DNA of 64,000 bases from Nakaseomyces glabratus. Lineage: Eukaryota; Ascomycota; Saccharomycetes; Saccharomycetales; Saccharomycetaceae. Shown here in pieces: positions 20,099 to 31,359 of this stretch. The notes under the pieces were generated by a model. The model saw only the letters and a list, made by a program, of their open reading frames with translations, searched no databases and had not been told where the DNA came from. The stretch lies in contig NC_088962.1 in the NCBI RefSeq assembly GCF_010111755.1, positions 1,178,001 through 1,242,000 of the forward strand, read 5' to 3'. The position numbers were made by a program, and so were the translations under genes. Position 1 is the first letter of the stretch. Each line of letters starts with the position of its first letter.

Positions 20099-20130
20099 CC
20101 CCTCCTCTCTGATTCCCCCTTCTTCCCCCT
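20099..20130. promoter_or_regulatory. Cluster of three STRE (CCCCT) elements
   Basis: Three CCCCT motifs within 32 bases, 172-203 bases upstream of the SML1 ATG. STREs bind Msn2/Msn4. They lie in a C/T-rich tract, so some could arise from composition. Confidence 0.45.
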
Positions 20131-21142
20131 TCCTTTGCCTCCTTTTCTGTGTGGTGATGATACAAAGCATGTTATAGGAGTGTTGAGGCAAAGACACCAC
20201 CGTAGGAACCACACCAAGGAAGGTCAAACGCGCGCGATTTTTTCACGAACCATAAAACCTATTTCTTGTTTTGGTCATCAAGTACCATCTTTGCGAAAGA
20301 AAATACCAAGAGAATTGCTGCAGACTTTTCTGGGGGTGAAGGAGAGGAAAGAGGTTTGCGCACTTATCTTCTATTTTCTCTGTTGACAAGATTACCCAAT
20401 ACGGAAATCGTATAAACAAACAAACAAAATGACCACGTTCGCATATACGACACATATATTTATGTACGAACTAGTAATAGTATACGATTACATTTTACCC
20501 GCAACTTAATTAAATTTCTATAAAAGTTTTCTTTTCTTTTCTTTTTTTTTTTTGTGCTTCTTGGCTCCACGACGTTTCTCTCTCCATTTCCTTTTTGTGT
20601 TTGTTCGTTCTGCAATACACTGTAGTGTTCCATAATTTTGTGTCAGTTGATGATGCGAGCGAAAGACGAGAGAAAAGAGGGAAGGAACTGCTGCTGCGTC
20701 TCTGTGGGTTCTTGGAGTTCTACAAAAGCGATTTATTGTTATTTCCCAGGCAGAGCGCAGAATTAAGCAACTTTTGCACAGAGAATGGTACATTACCAGT
20801 CTGTGTGTTAGAAGGAATAAAGTTCTCGAAGTTCGTAGAAAATGGAATAAAATTGGAACGACATGAGTAGGGCGAAACGTTCGATTAATAAAAATTAAGT
20901 TGCAGTGTCTGCAGAGATCTCTGTGGGAAATTAAGCTCTCCTTTCCCACTATTTTGTAATTTAGTCATCTCTCTACTCTACATCCTGCGTAGTTTTCTAA
21001 GGTACCTGAAAAAAAAAAAAGTAGGTTTGAACAAAAAATGGAAACAGCACAGTGTTACCCGGAGCACTGCTGGGGGGTTCGTGTTTTTTCTCCTACCCTT
21101 GTTTGTTAGGATGGGGTAAACTAATTCCAGAACGGCGAATTC

Positions 21143-21174
21143 CATAATTTCATAATTTCATAATTTCATAATTT
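21143..21174. repeat. Tandem octamer CATAATTT, four copies
   Basis: Four exact, head-to-tail copies of CATAATTT, then a decaying CATTG. It lies about 660 bases before NTE1. Probably a microsatellite-like expansion. Confidence 0.92.
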
Positions 21175-21836
21175 CATTGTTCCATGATTTTCTTTGGGGG
21201 GAAACAGCAACACGGGTGCCCGCCCCTTCTCGAAAAAAAAAAAGTATAAATACCCCTGGCGGTTAATCCTAGATCTTTTCTTTCTTCTTTACCTTATACT
21301 TAGGCGGCTAATACGTTTTCTTTCATTTTTTTCTTTGGTGTTTTTTTTTAAAGTAATATAAACGTAAAAGGAGAGGTATAATCGCAAGGAGTATATATGA
21401 ACAGTTGTTGATATGCTCTATATTATTGTATGATACCCTTTATTTATTTTTTTTCTGTTTAGACTTGGATTCATTCATTCTTTTGGTTTTATTCCTTCTC
21501 AATCTCACAGAAGATAAACTGAACTAAGCGATTTGATATCTACTAAGATAACTAGAATATATCTCAAACTACTAATTGGAGTTTTTGATTAGCATTTTTT
21601 TTTCTTCTCTCAAATTCCCGTGATCCCCCCCTATATTTTTTTTTTCTTTCTATTTTTGTTTGCTGCAGTTAGACTCTTTGTTTGTTATCTTCGATTTGCT
21701 GAAGTTAAATTAGAAACTCTTTTTTTATTGCTGTTGCTGTTGTTGTTGAATTTTTTTTTCTTGCATTGACTATTAGAAACAAATTTGCTTTTGATTTGAA
21801 TTTTCCACTGTCTGAATTTGAACAAAAAAAAAAAGT

Positions 21837-24800
21837 ATGGATTCGTCCTCGATAGCACATGAGTCTGATATCGTATCGACAGAAAGGAATATCTTACCTG
21901 AAAGGTTTATATCTAATAAGCAACAAGGAAATTACTTAGAGGACGGTAGTGGTGATGGTAACGGGAAAGCTGCTGAGCACTGGTTGTTAGCTGCCATATT
22001 CAACTTCTTTTGGGTAATATCGTACTTTATAAGTGGTTCTACTCATATTGCTTTCCGGAGCTCGTGGTATATCGTGTCACTATTGCTTTTGAAGTTCCCT
22101 AAATGGATTATTGTCGAAGCAAATCACATCCATTTGACCATTCCTTTCAGTGTTCTCGTGGTGACCCTTGCGATTATCTTTTACGTGAGTTACGAGTTTT
22201 TGAAAGGAAGATTGTTGTCCGAATATAAAAACTTGACTTCAGACTTAAACACTGACTCCCTTAACAGCAAAAACTCAAAATCATCCAGATTATTACACCA
22301 TGATAGTAAGGATAGCAATACAACTAGAAGAAGACGTTATTCCTCTGGGAAATTGTTGTCATCTGCTTTGCATGAATCTCACTCGGGAATAAATGGGGGT
22401 GACGACGGTGATGATACTTTCTTGTCTTCTTACTTGGACCAATTCCTAAGTGCTATTAGAATATTTGGTTATTTGGAAAAACCTGTCTTCCACGATTTGA
22501 CCAAAAATATGAAGACTCAAAAATTGGATGAAGGTGAAATATTACTGTTAGATAACTCTGTTGGCTTTGCAATTGTGGTGGAAGGAACGCTTGATATTTA
22601 TCATGAAGTGGAAGAAAAAGGTAATATGAACGACATCGATGGAGATTTCATGGTCGATGATAACCAGTCGATTTATTCTATACTAAAGAGAAAGAAGAAG
22701 AAATACTCAACCTCCAGACATGGTCAATATAATAATAATTCTGACCCAGGTCACTACAATGGTCATAATGTTAACGGTGACGATGAAGACGACGATGATG
22801 GCATTTTACAAATGAGGAGTAGTTCTCGTAATCAAAACATTCCTTCATTTGATGCCATTGAGTCATCTTCATCCGATGAAGAAAGTGATATCAATGACGG
22901 AGACTCGGAGTCTCAATCCGAATCCGATGATGAGTCTACGGGTTTCATTAGACTTAAAGACGGCTTGGGTAAATTTCAGCTTTTAAATACAGTGAAAGCT
23001 GGTAACCCAGTATCTTCCTTAGTAAATATCTTGAATCTTTTCACTTCTGCTAATGACAACGTAACTTCTCCGTCAAGGACAGGTAGAATGGATAGTAATT
23101 ACACTAATCCAGTTGAGAGACCTACTTCGAAACTATCGACGTCTATCGAAGAGAGTGCAATGAGACTTGAGTTGGGCAAATATAGTTTATCCCCAACAGA
23201 AGCTTCATATCGAAGCACCAGTAACCCTTCCAATAATTTCAGTAAAGACAATGATCCATTGTCTAAATCCATATCGGGCCCAGATGCGGTAACCACACCA
23301 TCTTTACCACCTTTGAATAATAGAGCATTCGTAATACCAAAAGTTGTAGCCAGAGCTGCAACTGATTGTACTATTGCAATCATACCTCCACAGGCATTTG
23401 CTAAATTGAAGGCAAAATATCCTCGCTCGGCATCTCATATCATACAGATGATTCTTACAAAATTATACCATGTTACATTCCAAACTGCCCACAAATACTT
23501 GGGACTAACACAGGAAATTGCATACACCGAGTTGTTACTTAATAGAACGGTGTCATATGATCTACCAAACTATCTCAAAGAAATTGTAATAGACAGGTTC
23601 AAGGACAAAGGGAAAGATATGAATTTACAGAAAGGGTTTCAAAGCCCCACGTCTAGCCGATTGACTTCGAACTTCAACGGTAACTCAAATAATCAACGTA
23701 CCAATAGTAGAAACTCCCAAGCATTAATGAGTACTAGAGATTTACGGAAAACTAGACCTGAACTCAGTCAACAAAGTTCGATGATTCATTCTCCTACGCC
23801 TATAACTGGTTCTAGGCATGTGGTATTGGAATCCCGTGATAAATATAATCCTGGTGATTTATTGTCAAACGTCCCACTATCCAGAATAAACCTTGCTTCT
23901 CCAAGTTCAAGAGGATTTGACTATAGCTCAATGAAGAAAGAAAGCTCACCACAATCATCTGTGAATAGTAGGAAAAGAAGTACAACTGGTGAAAGGCCAA
24001 GGTTATTGAAACGGCCATCGATATATAACAATCAATCGTCAAGTCGCTCCGATGCCTTGAAGGGAAATAATAGTAATAATAAAGATATTAACTTTACTTC
24101 ATTTTCGGCACAAGAAGAAACAGAAGACTCAGTGGTACGGATGGCATTGGTTGAAGCCATGCTAACATATTTGGGTGTGAACAAGACAAATATGTCTATA
24201 TTGCCTGGTATCTACGATGGTGCGCCCTCGGAACCTCATTCGCATAGGGCTTCTGAGATATCCTTGGTTTCTTCATACACATCATCAGCTGCTCCACAAA
24301 CAACAATCAGAATTTTGCCAAAGGAGTATGCAATTGTATCTACCAGAAAGCAGAAACAAAGCTCCAAAAAAAGGAGAAAATATAAAGAAGAAATTTCACC
24401 AACCTTGGATTATGAATATGCTAAGAATGAATTTGCACAAGCAATTGAACTTCAGTATTTTAAACAAGGCACAGTGATTGTCGAGCAAGATACCAGAGGT
24501 AAAGGTCTCTACTACGTAGTGTCTGGTAAAATCGACGTGACGACTTCAACAGTCAGTGATCATGAAATATTCAACAGTACCAGGGATAAGAAAAAGAAAA
24601 AATCAAAGACTTTATTTACAATTGAATCAGGAGGTATAGCTGGTTATTTGTCATCATTGGTTAGCTACAAATCGTTTGTTACTTTGATTGCCAAGACAGA
24701 TGTTTACGTCGGGTTCTTACCTTATCAAACTTTAGAAAAACTGTGTGACAAATATTTTTTAATCTACTTGAGAATCGCCGAAAGTTTGACAAGTCTATTA

Positions 24801-27023
24801 ACACCTCGTATGTTGAAGTTAGATCATGCATTAGAATGGCTACACCTAAATGCATCTGATACATTGTTTAACCAGGGTGATCCTGCTAATGGTATATATG
24901 TTATATTAAATGGTAGATTGCGTCAACTCAGAAATCCTGAATTAGAAGAAAATAGCACTGATTATCCAAATGATGGTGAAGAGAAAGACTCTAGCAGGGA
25001 CAGTACAATTGTTATGGGTGAATTGGGTCAAGGAGAAAGTTTTGGTGAAGTCGAAGTGTTAACTGCCATGGATAGAATAAGCTCAATGGTGGCCGTGAGA
25101 GATACTGAGCTTGCAAGAATACCGAGATCACTTTTCGAATTATTGGCCATTGAACACCCCTCGATTATGATTAGGGTGTCAAGATTGGTGGCTAAGAAAA
25201 TATTAGGTCAAGGTCAAGCAAATATGGCTTTACCTAAGATAGGCTCAGGTTCAAACTTAAGGCATGACTTGAATTTGACTATTCCACCTTCAAGTAGCTC
25301 ATCGATTCATACTCACTCATATGGGAATGATAACAGTAATCAAATGAATAATGCAAATTTTAGAACGATTACGATTTTGCCCATTACAAGCGGACTCCCA
25401 GTTGAGTCATTTGCAATGAAATTAGTACATGCTTTCAAACAGGTGGGAAGGACAACCATTGGATTGAACCAAAGAACGACCTTAAGTCATTTAGGTAGAC
25501 ATGCCTTTGATAAACTTGCAAAACTGAAAGAAAGTGGTTATTTCGCTGAACTAGAAGAATTATATCAAACAGTTGTCTACATCGCCGACACACCAGTTAA
25601 ATCTTCTTGGACAAAAACATGTATTGCTCAGGCAGATTGTGTTATTCTATTGGCAAGAGCCGATGACAGTCCAGAGATAGGTGAGTATGAAAGGTTGCTA
25701 CTGAAATCCAAAACAACATCAAGAACAGAGCTGGTGTTGTTACATAATGAAAGATCTGTTGAACCAGGAATGACCCAAAGGTGGCTACGTAGTAGATCGT
25801 GGGTTCATAATCATTATCATATCCAATTTGCAATGGATTCCTTGGTAAACTCATCTAATGTAAAGGATACTGGTGGAAATATAGGTGCTTTAAACTTGGT
25901 GGATAAATTTATTCAAACGGAGTTAGGTAGGAAAACACAATACAATATCTCAAAGCTTCTACCAGAATCTATTAAAATGACTGTTGAGAATTTCTCTTCA
26001 AGATTCATGAAACGGAAGCGCCAATACTATACACCAGTTCATAGACACAAGGACGACTTCCTGAGATTGGCCAGAATCTTGTCAGGTCAAGCTATTGGTC
26101 TTGTTTTAGGTGGTGGTGGTGCAAGAGGTTTGAGTCATCTTGGTATTTTACAGGCATTAGAAGAACGTGGTATTCCAATTGATATGATTGGTGGTACATC
26201 TATCGGATCATTTGTTGGTGGACTTTACGCAAAGGATTATGACTTAGTCCCAATATTCGGTAGAATTAAGAAATTTGCTGGTAGAATTTCCTCGATTTGG
26301 AGAATGCTTAGTGACTTTACCTGGCCTGTGACTTCCTATACTACAGGTCATGAATTCAATCGTGGTATATGGAAGAGTTTTGGAGATACCAGAATAGAAG
26401 ACTTTTGGGTTCAATACTTCTGTAACTCGACTAATATTACAGAATCTGTTCAAGAAATACACTCATACGGGTATGCCTGGCGGTACGTTAGAGCTTCGAT
26501 GTCATTGGCAGGTCTGTTACCTCCAATAGAAGATAACGGCTCTATGTTACTGGATGGTGGCTATGTTGATAACCTTCCAGTGCTGGAGATGAAGGCTAGA
26601 GGATGCAATACAATATTTGCTGTAGATGTTGGATCTGTTGATGATAGAACACCAATGAAATATGGTGATTCTTTGAATGGTTTCTGGATTATACTAAATA
26701 GATGGAATCCTTTTTCTAAGCATCCAAATATACCTACGATGGCCGAAATTCAGGTTAGACTTGGGTATGTGTCGTCCGTTAATGCCTTAGAGAAGGCAAA
26801 AAGAACTCCTGGTGTCATCTATGTTCGTCCTCCGATAGAAAATTACGCTACATTGGATTTTGGTAAATTTGAAGAAATTTATAAAGTCGGTGCAGATTTT
26901 GGTAAAGTTTTCTTACAAGCACTGGCTGAAGAAGGTAAGATGCCTTATATTCCTGGTTCCAACGCAGATTTAGTTGGGGATGTGGAAACTGGATTCTTTT
27001 TGCATAGACGTAACAGTATTTGA
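21837..27023 (+). CDS. NTE1: Nte1, lysophospholipase/phospholipase B of the ER
   Basis: Nte1 is the yeast homologue of neuropathy target esterase. It deacylates phosphatidylcholine to glycerophosphocholine at the ER. The protein has 1,728 residues (S. cerevisiae 1,679). Two N-terminal membrane segments (about residues 45-125) precede three cyclic-nucleotide-binding-like modules (about 200-520, 855-975, 1000-1110). Between them lie long disordered S/N/D-rich inserts. The patatin domain has its oxyanion motif GGGGARG at 1425-1431, nucleophile Ser1455 in GTSIG, and Asp1573 in DGG. The serine-aspartate dyad is intact, so the enzyme should be active. Confidence 0.97.
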   Translation: MDSSSIAHESDIVSTERNILPERFISNKQQGNYLEDGSGDGNGKAAEHWLLAAIFNFFWVISYFISGSTHIAFRSSWYIVSLLLLKFPKWIIVEANHIHLTIPFSVLVVTLAIIFYVSYEFLKGRLLSEYKNLTSDLNTDSLNSKNSKSSRLLHHDSKDSNTTRRRRYSSGKLLSSALHESHSGINGGDDGDDTFLSSYLDQFLSAIRIFGYLEKPVFHDLTKNMKTQKLDEGEILLLDNSVGFAIVVEGTLDIYHEVEEKGNMNDIDGDFMVDDNQSIYSILKRKKKKYSTSRHGQYNNNSDPGHYNGHNVNGDDEDDDDGILQMRSSSRNQNIPSFDAIESSSSDEESDINDGDSESQSESDDESTGFIRLKDGLGKFQLLNTVKAGNPVSSLVNILNLFTSANDNVTSPSRTGRMDSNYTNPVERPTSKLSTSIEESAMRLELGKYSLSPTEASYRSTSNPSNNFSKDNDPLSKSISGPDAVTTPSLPPLNNRAFVIPKVVARAATDCTIAIIPPQAFAKLKAKYPRSASHIIQMILTKLYHVTFQTAHKYLGLTQEIAYTELLLNRTVSYDLPNYLKEIVIDRFKDKGKDMNLQKGFQSPTSSRLTSNFNGNSNNQRTNSRNSQALMSTRDLRKTRPELSQQSSMIHSPTPITGSRHVVLESRDKYNPGDLLSNVPLSRINLASPSSRGFDYSSMKKESSPQSSVNSRKRSTTGERPRLLKRPSIYNNQSSSRSDALKGNNSNNKDINFTSFSAQEETEDSVVRMALVEAMLTYLGVNKTNMSILPGIYDGAPSEPHSHRASEISLVSSYTSSAAPQTTIRILPKEYAIVSTRKQKQSSKKRRKYKEEISPTLDYEYAKNEFAQAIELQYFKQGTVIVEQDTRGKGLYYVVSGKIDVTTSTVSDHEIFNSTRDKKKKKSKTLFTIESGGIAGYLSSLVSYKSFVTLIAKTDVYVGFLPYQTLEKLCDKYFLIYLRIAESLTSLLTPRMLKLDHALEWLHLNASDTLFNQGDPANGIYVILNGRLRQLRNPELEENSTDYPNDGEEKDSSRDSTIVMGELGQGESFGEVEVLTAMDRISSMVAVRDTELARIPRSLFELLAIEHPSIMIRVSRLVAKKILGQGQANMALPKIGSGSNLRHDLNLTIPPSSSSSIHTHSYGNDNSNQMNNANFRTITILPITSGLPVESFAMKLVHAFKQVGRTTIGLNQRTTLSHLGRHAFDKLAKLKESGYFAELEELYQTVVYIADTPVKSSWTKTCIAQADCVILLARADDSPEIGEYERLLLKSKTTSRTELVLLHNERSVEPGMTQRWLRSRSWVHNHYHIQFAMDSLVNSSNVKDTGGNIGALNLVDKFIQTELGRKTQYNISKLLPESIKMTVENFSSRFMKRKRQYYTPVHRHKDDFLRLARILSGQAIGLVLGGGGARGLSHLGILQALEERGIPIDMIGGTSIGSFVGGLYAKDYDLVPIFGRIKKFAGRISSIWRMLSDFTWPVTSYTTGHEFNRGIWKSFGDTRIEDFWVQYFCNSTNITESVQEIHSYGYAWRYVRASMSLAGLLPPIEDNGSMLLDGGYVDNLPVLEMKARGCNTIFAVDVGSVDDRTPMKYGDSLNGFWIILNRWNPFSKHPNIPTMAEIQVRLGYVSSVNALEKAKRTPGVIYVRPPIENYATLDFGKFEEIYKVGADFGKVFLQALAEEGKMPYIPGSNADLVGDVETGFFLHRRNSI

Positions 27024-27163
27024 AATATTTGGAAAGTCATTGCTCACAAACAGATTGTCATAAAAAATAGATTTATTATTAGACTTTTATAGAATATTTA
27101 ATTATGAATGAATGCATTTAAATGATATAATTTATAAATTGAGTGGGTCATATCTGTTACTTC

Positions 27164-28264
27164 TTATTCTGCTTTAACAGAAATTGCTGATACAAGCTCA
27201 TTGGTATCGAGTTTGGGTTTTTTGGAAGCCGCTGGACTAGATGTAGTTTTCCTTTTCTTTGCGGCAGAAGCATCGGATTTGTCTGTTTCTCGGAAGAATA
27301 GTAATCCCTGTGCCCAGCCTGCGTATTCACCCCAAATTTCAGTAAATTTTAATCTAATATAATCAAGTTCAGGGTTTATTTTCTTTTTGGTTATGGGAAG
27401 GTGGTCAAACTGTCCACGTAATTCTTGCAAAAACTTCTTAGGTGCTTGAATATTATAGTCTCTTTTTGCAATGCGACCAACATGTACATCTACAGGTACA
27501 ACTTCATCCATGTGTAGGCCCATTAAGCAAACACAATCAGCTACTTTCGGGCCGACACCACAATAGCCCATTAAAAACTCTCTGGCTTCTAGATAGCCCT
27601 TCTTTGCAACAACTTCATTTAGAAACTGGGCATCATCAGATAATCCATACTTCTTTTTGTCTTCAACAAACTTCTTGGCCGTCTCGATGATGTACTTAGC
27701 TCTATATCCAAAACCAAGCCCACGCAATTGTATTTCAGTGGCTTTAGTGGCTATATCCTCACTAGAAGGGAAAGTATAGTATTTTGTTCCTTTATATTCG
27801 TCAATATATTCACCAAAGTTCTCTGAAAGAGCGTGGCACATCTTGCTTATCCTACCAATATTATTATTGGTTGAGCATATAAAAGAGACTAGGGTCTCCC
27901 ACGGCTCTTGCCCTAATATTCTTATGCCTTTGTGATCCAGCATCTTGAATTTCTCATCATTAGCTAGCCAATGATTCTTGTGTAAATTTTGCAAGTCTAC
28001 ATCCAATCGAAAGTAATTCTTAAGATGGTTCTCTATTGTTTCTGTATCAACTTTCGCATTCAGCACTTCATAAAATACCTGCCCAAAGTCAACATCTTGA
28101 CGTAACGTTATTATTGAGTATCCCAATGTATCACTTATTTTCAAAGTAGTAGAATAAATGCCAGTAGCCTCATCAAGGAGCCACCGAAAAGACTGGCCAG
28201 TCTGGAGAACGTTCTTCAAACACAACTCCCCAGCCGATACATTCAATAATCCGTTGATGCTCAT
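27164..28264 (-). CDS. OGG1: 8-oxoguanine DNA glycosylase/AP lyase
   Basis: Ogg1 removes 8-oxoguanine opposite cytosine and nicks the abasic strand, starting base excision repair in nucleus and mitochondria. The protein has 366 residues (S. cerevisiae 376). An N-terminal TBP-like half (TGQSFRW near residue 22) leads to the helix-hairpin-helix-GPD domain. Catalytic Lys240 is in GVGPKVADC and the catalytic Asp259 in VPVDVHV. The tail after residue 325 is basic and K/S-rich (AKKRKTTSS, ASKKPK), a plausible nuclear signal. The gene is convergent with NTE1 (140 bases between ends) and divergent from PIF1, as in S. cerevisiae. Confidence 0.97.
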   Translation of the reverse strand: MSINGLLNVSAGELCLKNVLQTGQSFRWLLDEATGIYSTTLKISDTLGYSIITLRQDVDFGQVFYEVLNAKVDTETIENHLKNYFRLDVDLQNLHKNHWLANDEKFKMLDHKGIRILGQEPWETLVSFICSTNNNIGRISKMCHALSENFGEYIDEYKGTKYYTFPSSEDIATKATEIQLRGLGFGYRAKYIIETAKKFVEDKKKYGLSDDAQFLNEVVAKKGYLEAREFLMGYCGVGPKVADCVCLMGLHMDEVVPVDVHVGRIAKRDYNIQAPKKFLQELRGQFDHLPITKKKINPELDYIRLKFTEIWGEYAGWAQGLLFFRETDKSDASAAKKRKTTSSPAASKKPKLDTNELVSAISVKAE

Positions 28265-28752
28265 ATAGTTGTAGGTTTCGTTTGTTTCTGCTCTTATACC
28301 CTTGTGTAACGTTTTAGTTGTCTTAGTCTCGTTGTTCTTCTAATTAAGACTAATTTGATCTGTGACTAGCCTACTAATCCAAGCTCATCGCGGAATTTTT
28401 CAATTTTTTTGACTTTTTTTTCAATTTTTGGCAAGTTAATATCGACCAAAAAGTTGATCTCATCGCATAATTTCGCGTCAATGAGCTATGCTAGTCTACT
28501 AAAATATAGCAATAGGTTGCAAGTGATCATCCTAGTAGATAATTGTTGAGTATTTGGCCCATTCTCAAACGACAGTTAAGTTCTAGCTTGGGTTTTGTTG
28601 TCTGGATTCAATTTGTTTTGCTGATCACACACGTCATTTACTTAGAGCAGATTTGATTGCCTCTGTTGTTGTGAGAACTATATTCTGTTGTTTGAGATTT
28701 GTAACATTTTGTCAAAGATAAGTGGTGCTTTGTTTTATTCACCTATGTTTAC
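28265..28752. promoter_or_regulatory. Divergent OGG1/PIF1 promoter with two PAC octamers
   Basis: A 488-base shared promoter. CTCATCGC occurs twice, at 28384-28391 and 28459-28466, separated by AATTTTTCA and A/T runs of RRPE type. This is the pattern of ribosome-biogenesis promoters, although both flanking genes act on DNA. Confidence 0.65.
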
Positions 28753-31359
28753 ATGATTCATACCTGTTCGAGACAATTTTTTAGTGTGTTATATCATTCA
28801 TCAATAAGGCAATATAGCAAAAGGATAGGGACGATGAGTAATAAGAGAAATAGTTCGATTTTGAGACAAGATGATTACGAAATTAACTATGATGAGTTGA
28901 GTGCGCTTCTATCAGATTCTAGTGATTGGGATGACCTAAGCATGGACAGTCCTCAGCATAAGCGTAATTGTCAGGCACGACCAATAGCTGGTGCAAATAA
29001 TGTGGAAATACCGAGACCTATTCTTCGAACGCCAAAAGCACAATTGAAGGCACCACCTGATTGTGGGCGCAGTATAAGCGGACTTTCCGAGATTGATGAT
29101 AGCTCCATAATCGAATTACTTCAAGATAAAAAACCATTGGAAAAGAATCAAATTTTACAAAACACACATGTTTTACCAAGAGAGACAAAACCGCCTATGT
29201 TAGTTCCTTTGAAGGAAATAGTACCAAAACCAGAGCTTAATGTTCTTGAAAATATTTCCTTAATGGCAGAAAGTACGCAAAGAGCAAAGCCACAGTCAAT
29301 GAATCCAAGCTCACTAGATATCTCCAATGTTGATGAAAAAGTCATAGAGAAGCACATTGAGATTCTATCGCCGAAGCAAGTAAATAAGGAGCTTAATGAT
29401 TTGACCAACTCCGATAGCAGTCTGCAAATTAATGAAGTTTTAAAGAAAGACATATCTGAATTAAGCACAGAAGAAATACAATTTGCAAAAGCACAATTGG
29501 GAGAGAAATTTAGATTTTTAACTCAGAGGACTGTATTCACAGATGTGAATAAGAAGCAAAGTAGAATTGCTGCGCCTGATACTAGGAAAGTAAAAATTCC
29601 CATTATATTAAGCAAAGAACAAGAGGCTGTCATCGATTTGGCCGAAAAGGGTCATAACATATTCTATACAGGTAGTGCGGGCACAGGTAAATCTGTATTG
29701 TTAAGAGAGATGATTAAAGTTCTTAAAAAGAAGTATGGGCCTGAAAGGGTGGCAGTTACTGCTTCGACCGGGTTAGCAGCATGTAATATTGGAGGTATAA
29801 CGGTACACTCATTTGCGGGTATTGGTCTAGGTAACGGCGATGTTACGAAGTTATATAGAAAAGTACGAAGATCAAAAAAGAATGTTAAGAGATGGTCTGA
29901 GATAAGTGTACTTGTTATTGATGAGATTTCGATGCTCGACGGTGAACTTTTTGATAAGTTGGATTTTATTGCTCAGAAAATTCGCAAAAATAGTGATCCT
30001 TTCGGTGGAATTCAGATTGTTTTATGTGGTGATTTCTTTCAACTACCTCCAGTTTCAAAAGATCTGAGTACTCCAATGAAATTTGCTTTTCAATCATTAG
30101 CTTGGCAAAAGGCAATTCATGTGACAATTATGCTGGAAAAGGTTTTCAGACAACAAGGTGATACTAAATTTATTGATATGCTGAACCAAATGAGATTGGG
30201 TAAAATTGACATGGAGACAGAAATGGAGTTTAAAAAGTTGAACAGACCTTTACCTAATGATGATATCATTCCAGCAGAACTATATAGTACTAGAGCTGAA
30301 GTTGACCGGGCAAATAGATCAAGGTTAAACAAGCTGCCAGGGCAGGCATTCTGTTATAATGCCATCGATGGAGGTACTCTGGAGGATCAAGAAATGAAGG
30401 ATCGATTGCTGCAGAATTTCTTAGCTCCAAAGCAATTGCAATTAAAGATTGGTGCACAAGTTATGATGATCAAGAATATAGATGCACAGCTGGTCAATGG
30501 TTCTCTGGGGAAAGTTATTGCCTTTATGGATCCTGAAACATATTTATTCTATAGCACTATTTTGGCAGACTCATCTGTTACACCTGATGTCATGGAGGAG
30601 ATGAAGGATAAACCAGAGGAATTAAGAGAGAGATATGCAGGTGATGATGAAGATGAGAAAATGAGGGTGAATAAGAAACGCGAAAGGTTCTATGAAGGAA
30701 ATCCCAATGTTGTTCCACAGGATGATCTCGATGATTCTATATTTGATTTCATGACCCAAGCCACAAATGTTAGTGACGACGCTAGAAACGATATTGAGAG
30801 AAAGAAGAGAATCATCAAGGATCTTTACAAGAATGCAGACTCTAGAAAGAGACTACCATTGGTAACATTCAAGACTGCTGATATGTCTACTCGAACAGTA
30901 CTAGTAGAGCCTGAGGACTGGGCCATCGAGGATGAGAATGAGAAACCTTTAGTGTCGCGAGTGCAGTTGCCACTGATGCTTGCTTGGTCTCTTTCGATTC
31001 ATAAGTCACAGGGTCAAACTTTACCCAAAGTTAAAGTTGATTTGCAAAGAGTATTTGAAAAAGGTCAGGCCTACGTTGCACTTTCAAGGGCAGTTTCAAG
31101 AGAAGGTTTGCAAGTGTTAAACTTTGATAGGAGTAGAATCAAGGCACATGATACAGTTGTTGATTTCTATATGACTTTGGTCACAGCAGATCAAGCCATC
31201 GAAGACCTGAAGAGGCGCAACGGTGGATCCCTCGATAAGAAAAAGGCATATGCACCACGACCAGCTGCACGACTCGATCGCTCTCAAACCGCTCCATCTA
31301 GCGGTATAACTGAGATGCTAAGAAGGAGGTCTAGGAAAGTGGAAACAGAATCAATCTAG
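28753..31359 (+). CDS. PIF1: Pif1 DNA helicase (mitochondrial and nuclear)
   Basis: Pif1 is a 5'-3' DNA helicase that removes telomerase from ends, unwinds G-quadruplexes and maintains mitochondrial DNA. The protein has 868 residues (S. cerevisiae 859). Walker A GSAGTGKS is at 307-314. Other helicase motifs are [10 protein letters not shown] (motif II), [11 protein letters not shown] (III), KVFRQQ (IV), the Pif1 signature region, and [13 protein letters not shown] plus YVALSRA near the end. The first 27 residues ([20 protein letters not shown]...) are basic and hydroxylated like a mitochondrial presequence. The second ATG at 28834 (Met28) would give a nuclear form, as in S. cerevisiae where Met1 and Met40 are used. 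Confidence 0.97.
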   Translation: MIHTCSRQFFSVLYHSSIRQYSKRIGTMSNKRNSSILRQDDYEINYDELSALLSDSSDWDDLSMDSPQHKRNCQARPIAGANNVEIPRPILRTPKAQLKAPPDCGRSISGLSEIDDSSIIELLQDKKPLEKNQILQNTHVLPRETKPPMLVPLKEIVPKPELNVLENISLMAESTQRAKPQSMNPSSLDISNVDEKVIEKHIEILSPKQVNKELNDLTNSDSSLQINEVLKKDISELSTEEIQFAKAQLGEKFRFLTQRTVFTDVNKKQSRIAAPDTRKVKIPIILSKEQEAVIDLAEKGHNIFYTGSAGTGKSVLLREMIKVLKKKYGPERVAVTASTGLAACNIGGITVHSFAGIGLGNGDVTKLYRKVRRSKKNVKRWSEISVLVIDEISMLDGELFDKLDFIAQKIRKNSDPFGGIQIVLCGDFFQLPPVSKDLSTPMKFAFQSLAWQKAIHVTIMLEKVFRQQGDTKFIDMLNQMRLGKIDMETEMEFKKLNRPLPNDDIIPAELYSTRAEVDRANRSRLNKLPGQAFCYNAIDGGTLEDQEMKDRLLQNFLAPKQLQLKIGAQVMMIKNIDAQLVNGSLGKVIAFMDPETYLFYSTILADSSVTPDVMEEMKDKPEELRERYAGDDEDEKMRVNKKRERFYEGNPNVVPQDDLDDSIFDFMTQATNVSDDARNDIERKKRIIKDLYKNADSRKRLPLVTFKTADMSTRTVLVEPEDWAIEDENEKPLVSRVQLPLMLAWSLSIHKSQGQTLPKVKVDLQRVFEKGQAYVALSRAVSREGLQVLNFDRSRIKAHDTVVDFYMTLVTADQAIEDLKRRNGGSLDKKKAYAPRPAARLDRSQTAPSSGITEMLRRRSRKVETESI

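Larger units (their letters stand above)
19928..21836. other. Long divergent SML1/NTE1 intergenic region
   Basis: A 1,909-base gap. SML1 side: three CCCCT stress elements at 20099-20103, 20116-20120 and 20126-20130 and an alternating CG run at about 20228-20235. Middle: a pyrimidine tract at 20525-20550. NTE1 side: the octamer repeat at 21143-21174, a CCCCT near 21252, T-rich leader tracts and a poly(A) run right before the ATG. ORFs of about 60-140 codons here do not resemble known proteins. HUG1, which sits here in S. cerevisiae, was not recognised. Confidence 0.55.

Noticed and set aside
21420..21600. 5'-leader intron of NTE1 (GTATGA near 21430, TACTAAG near 21540)
   Set aside because: Both signals deviate from the strict yeast consensus at key bases, so no intron was called.
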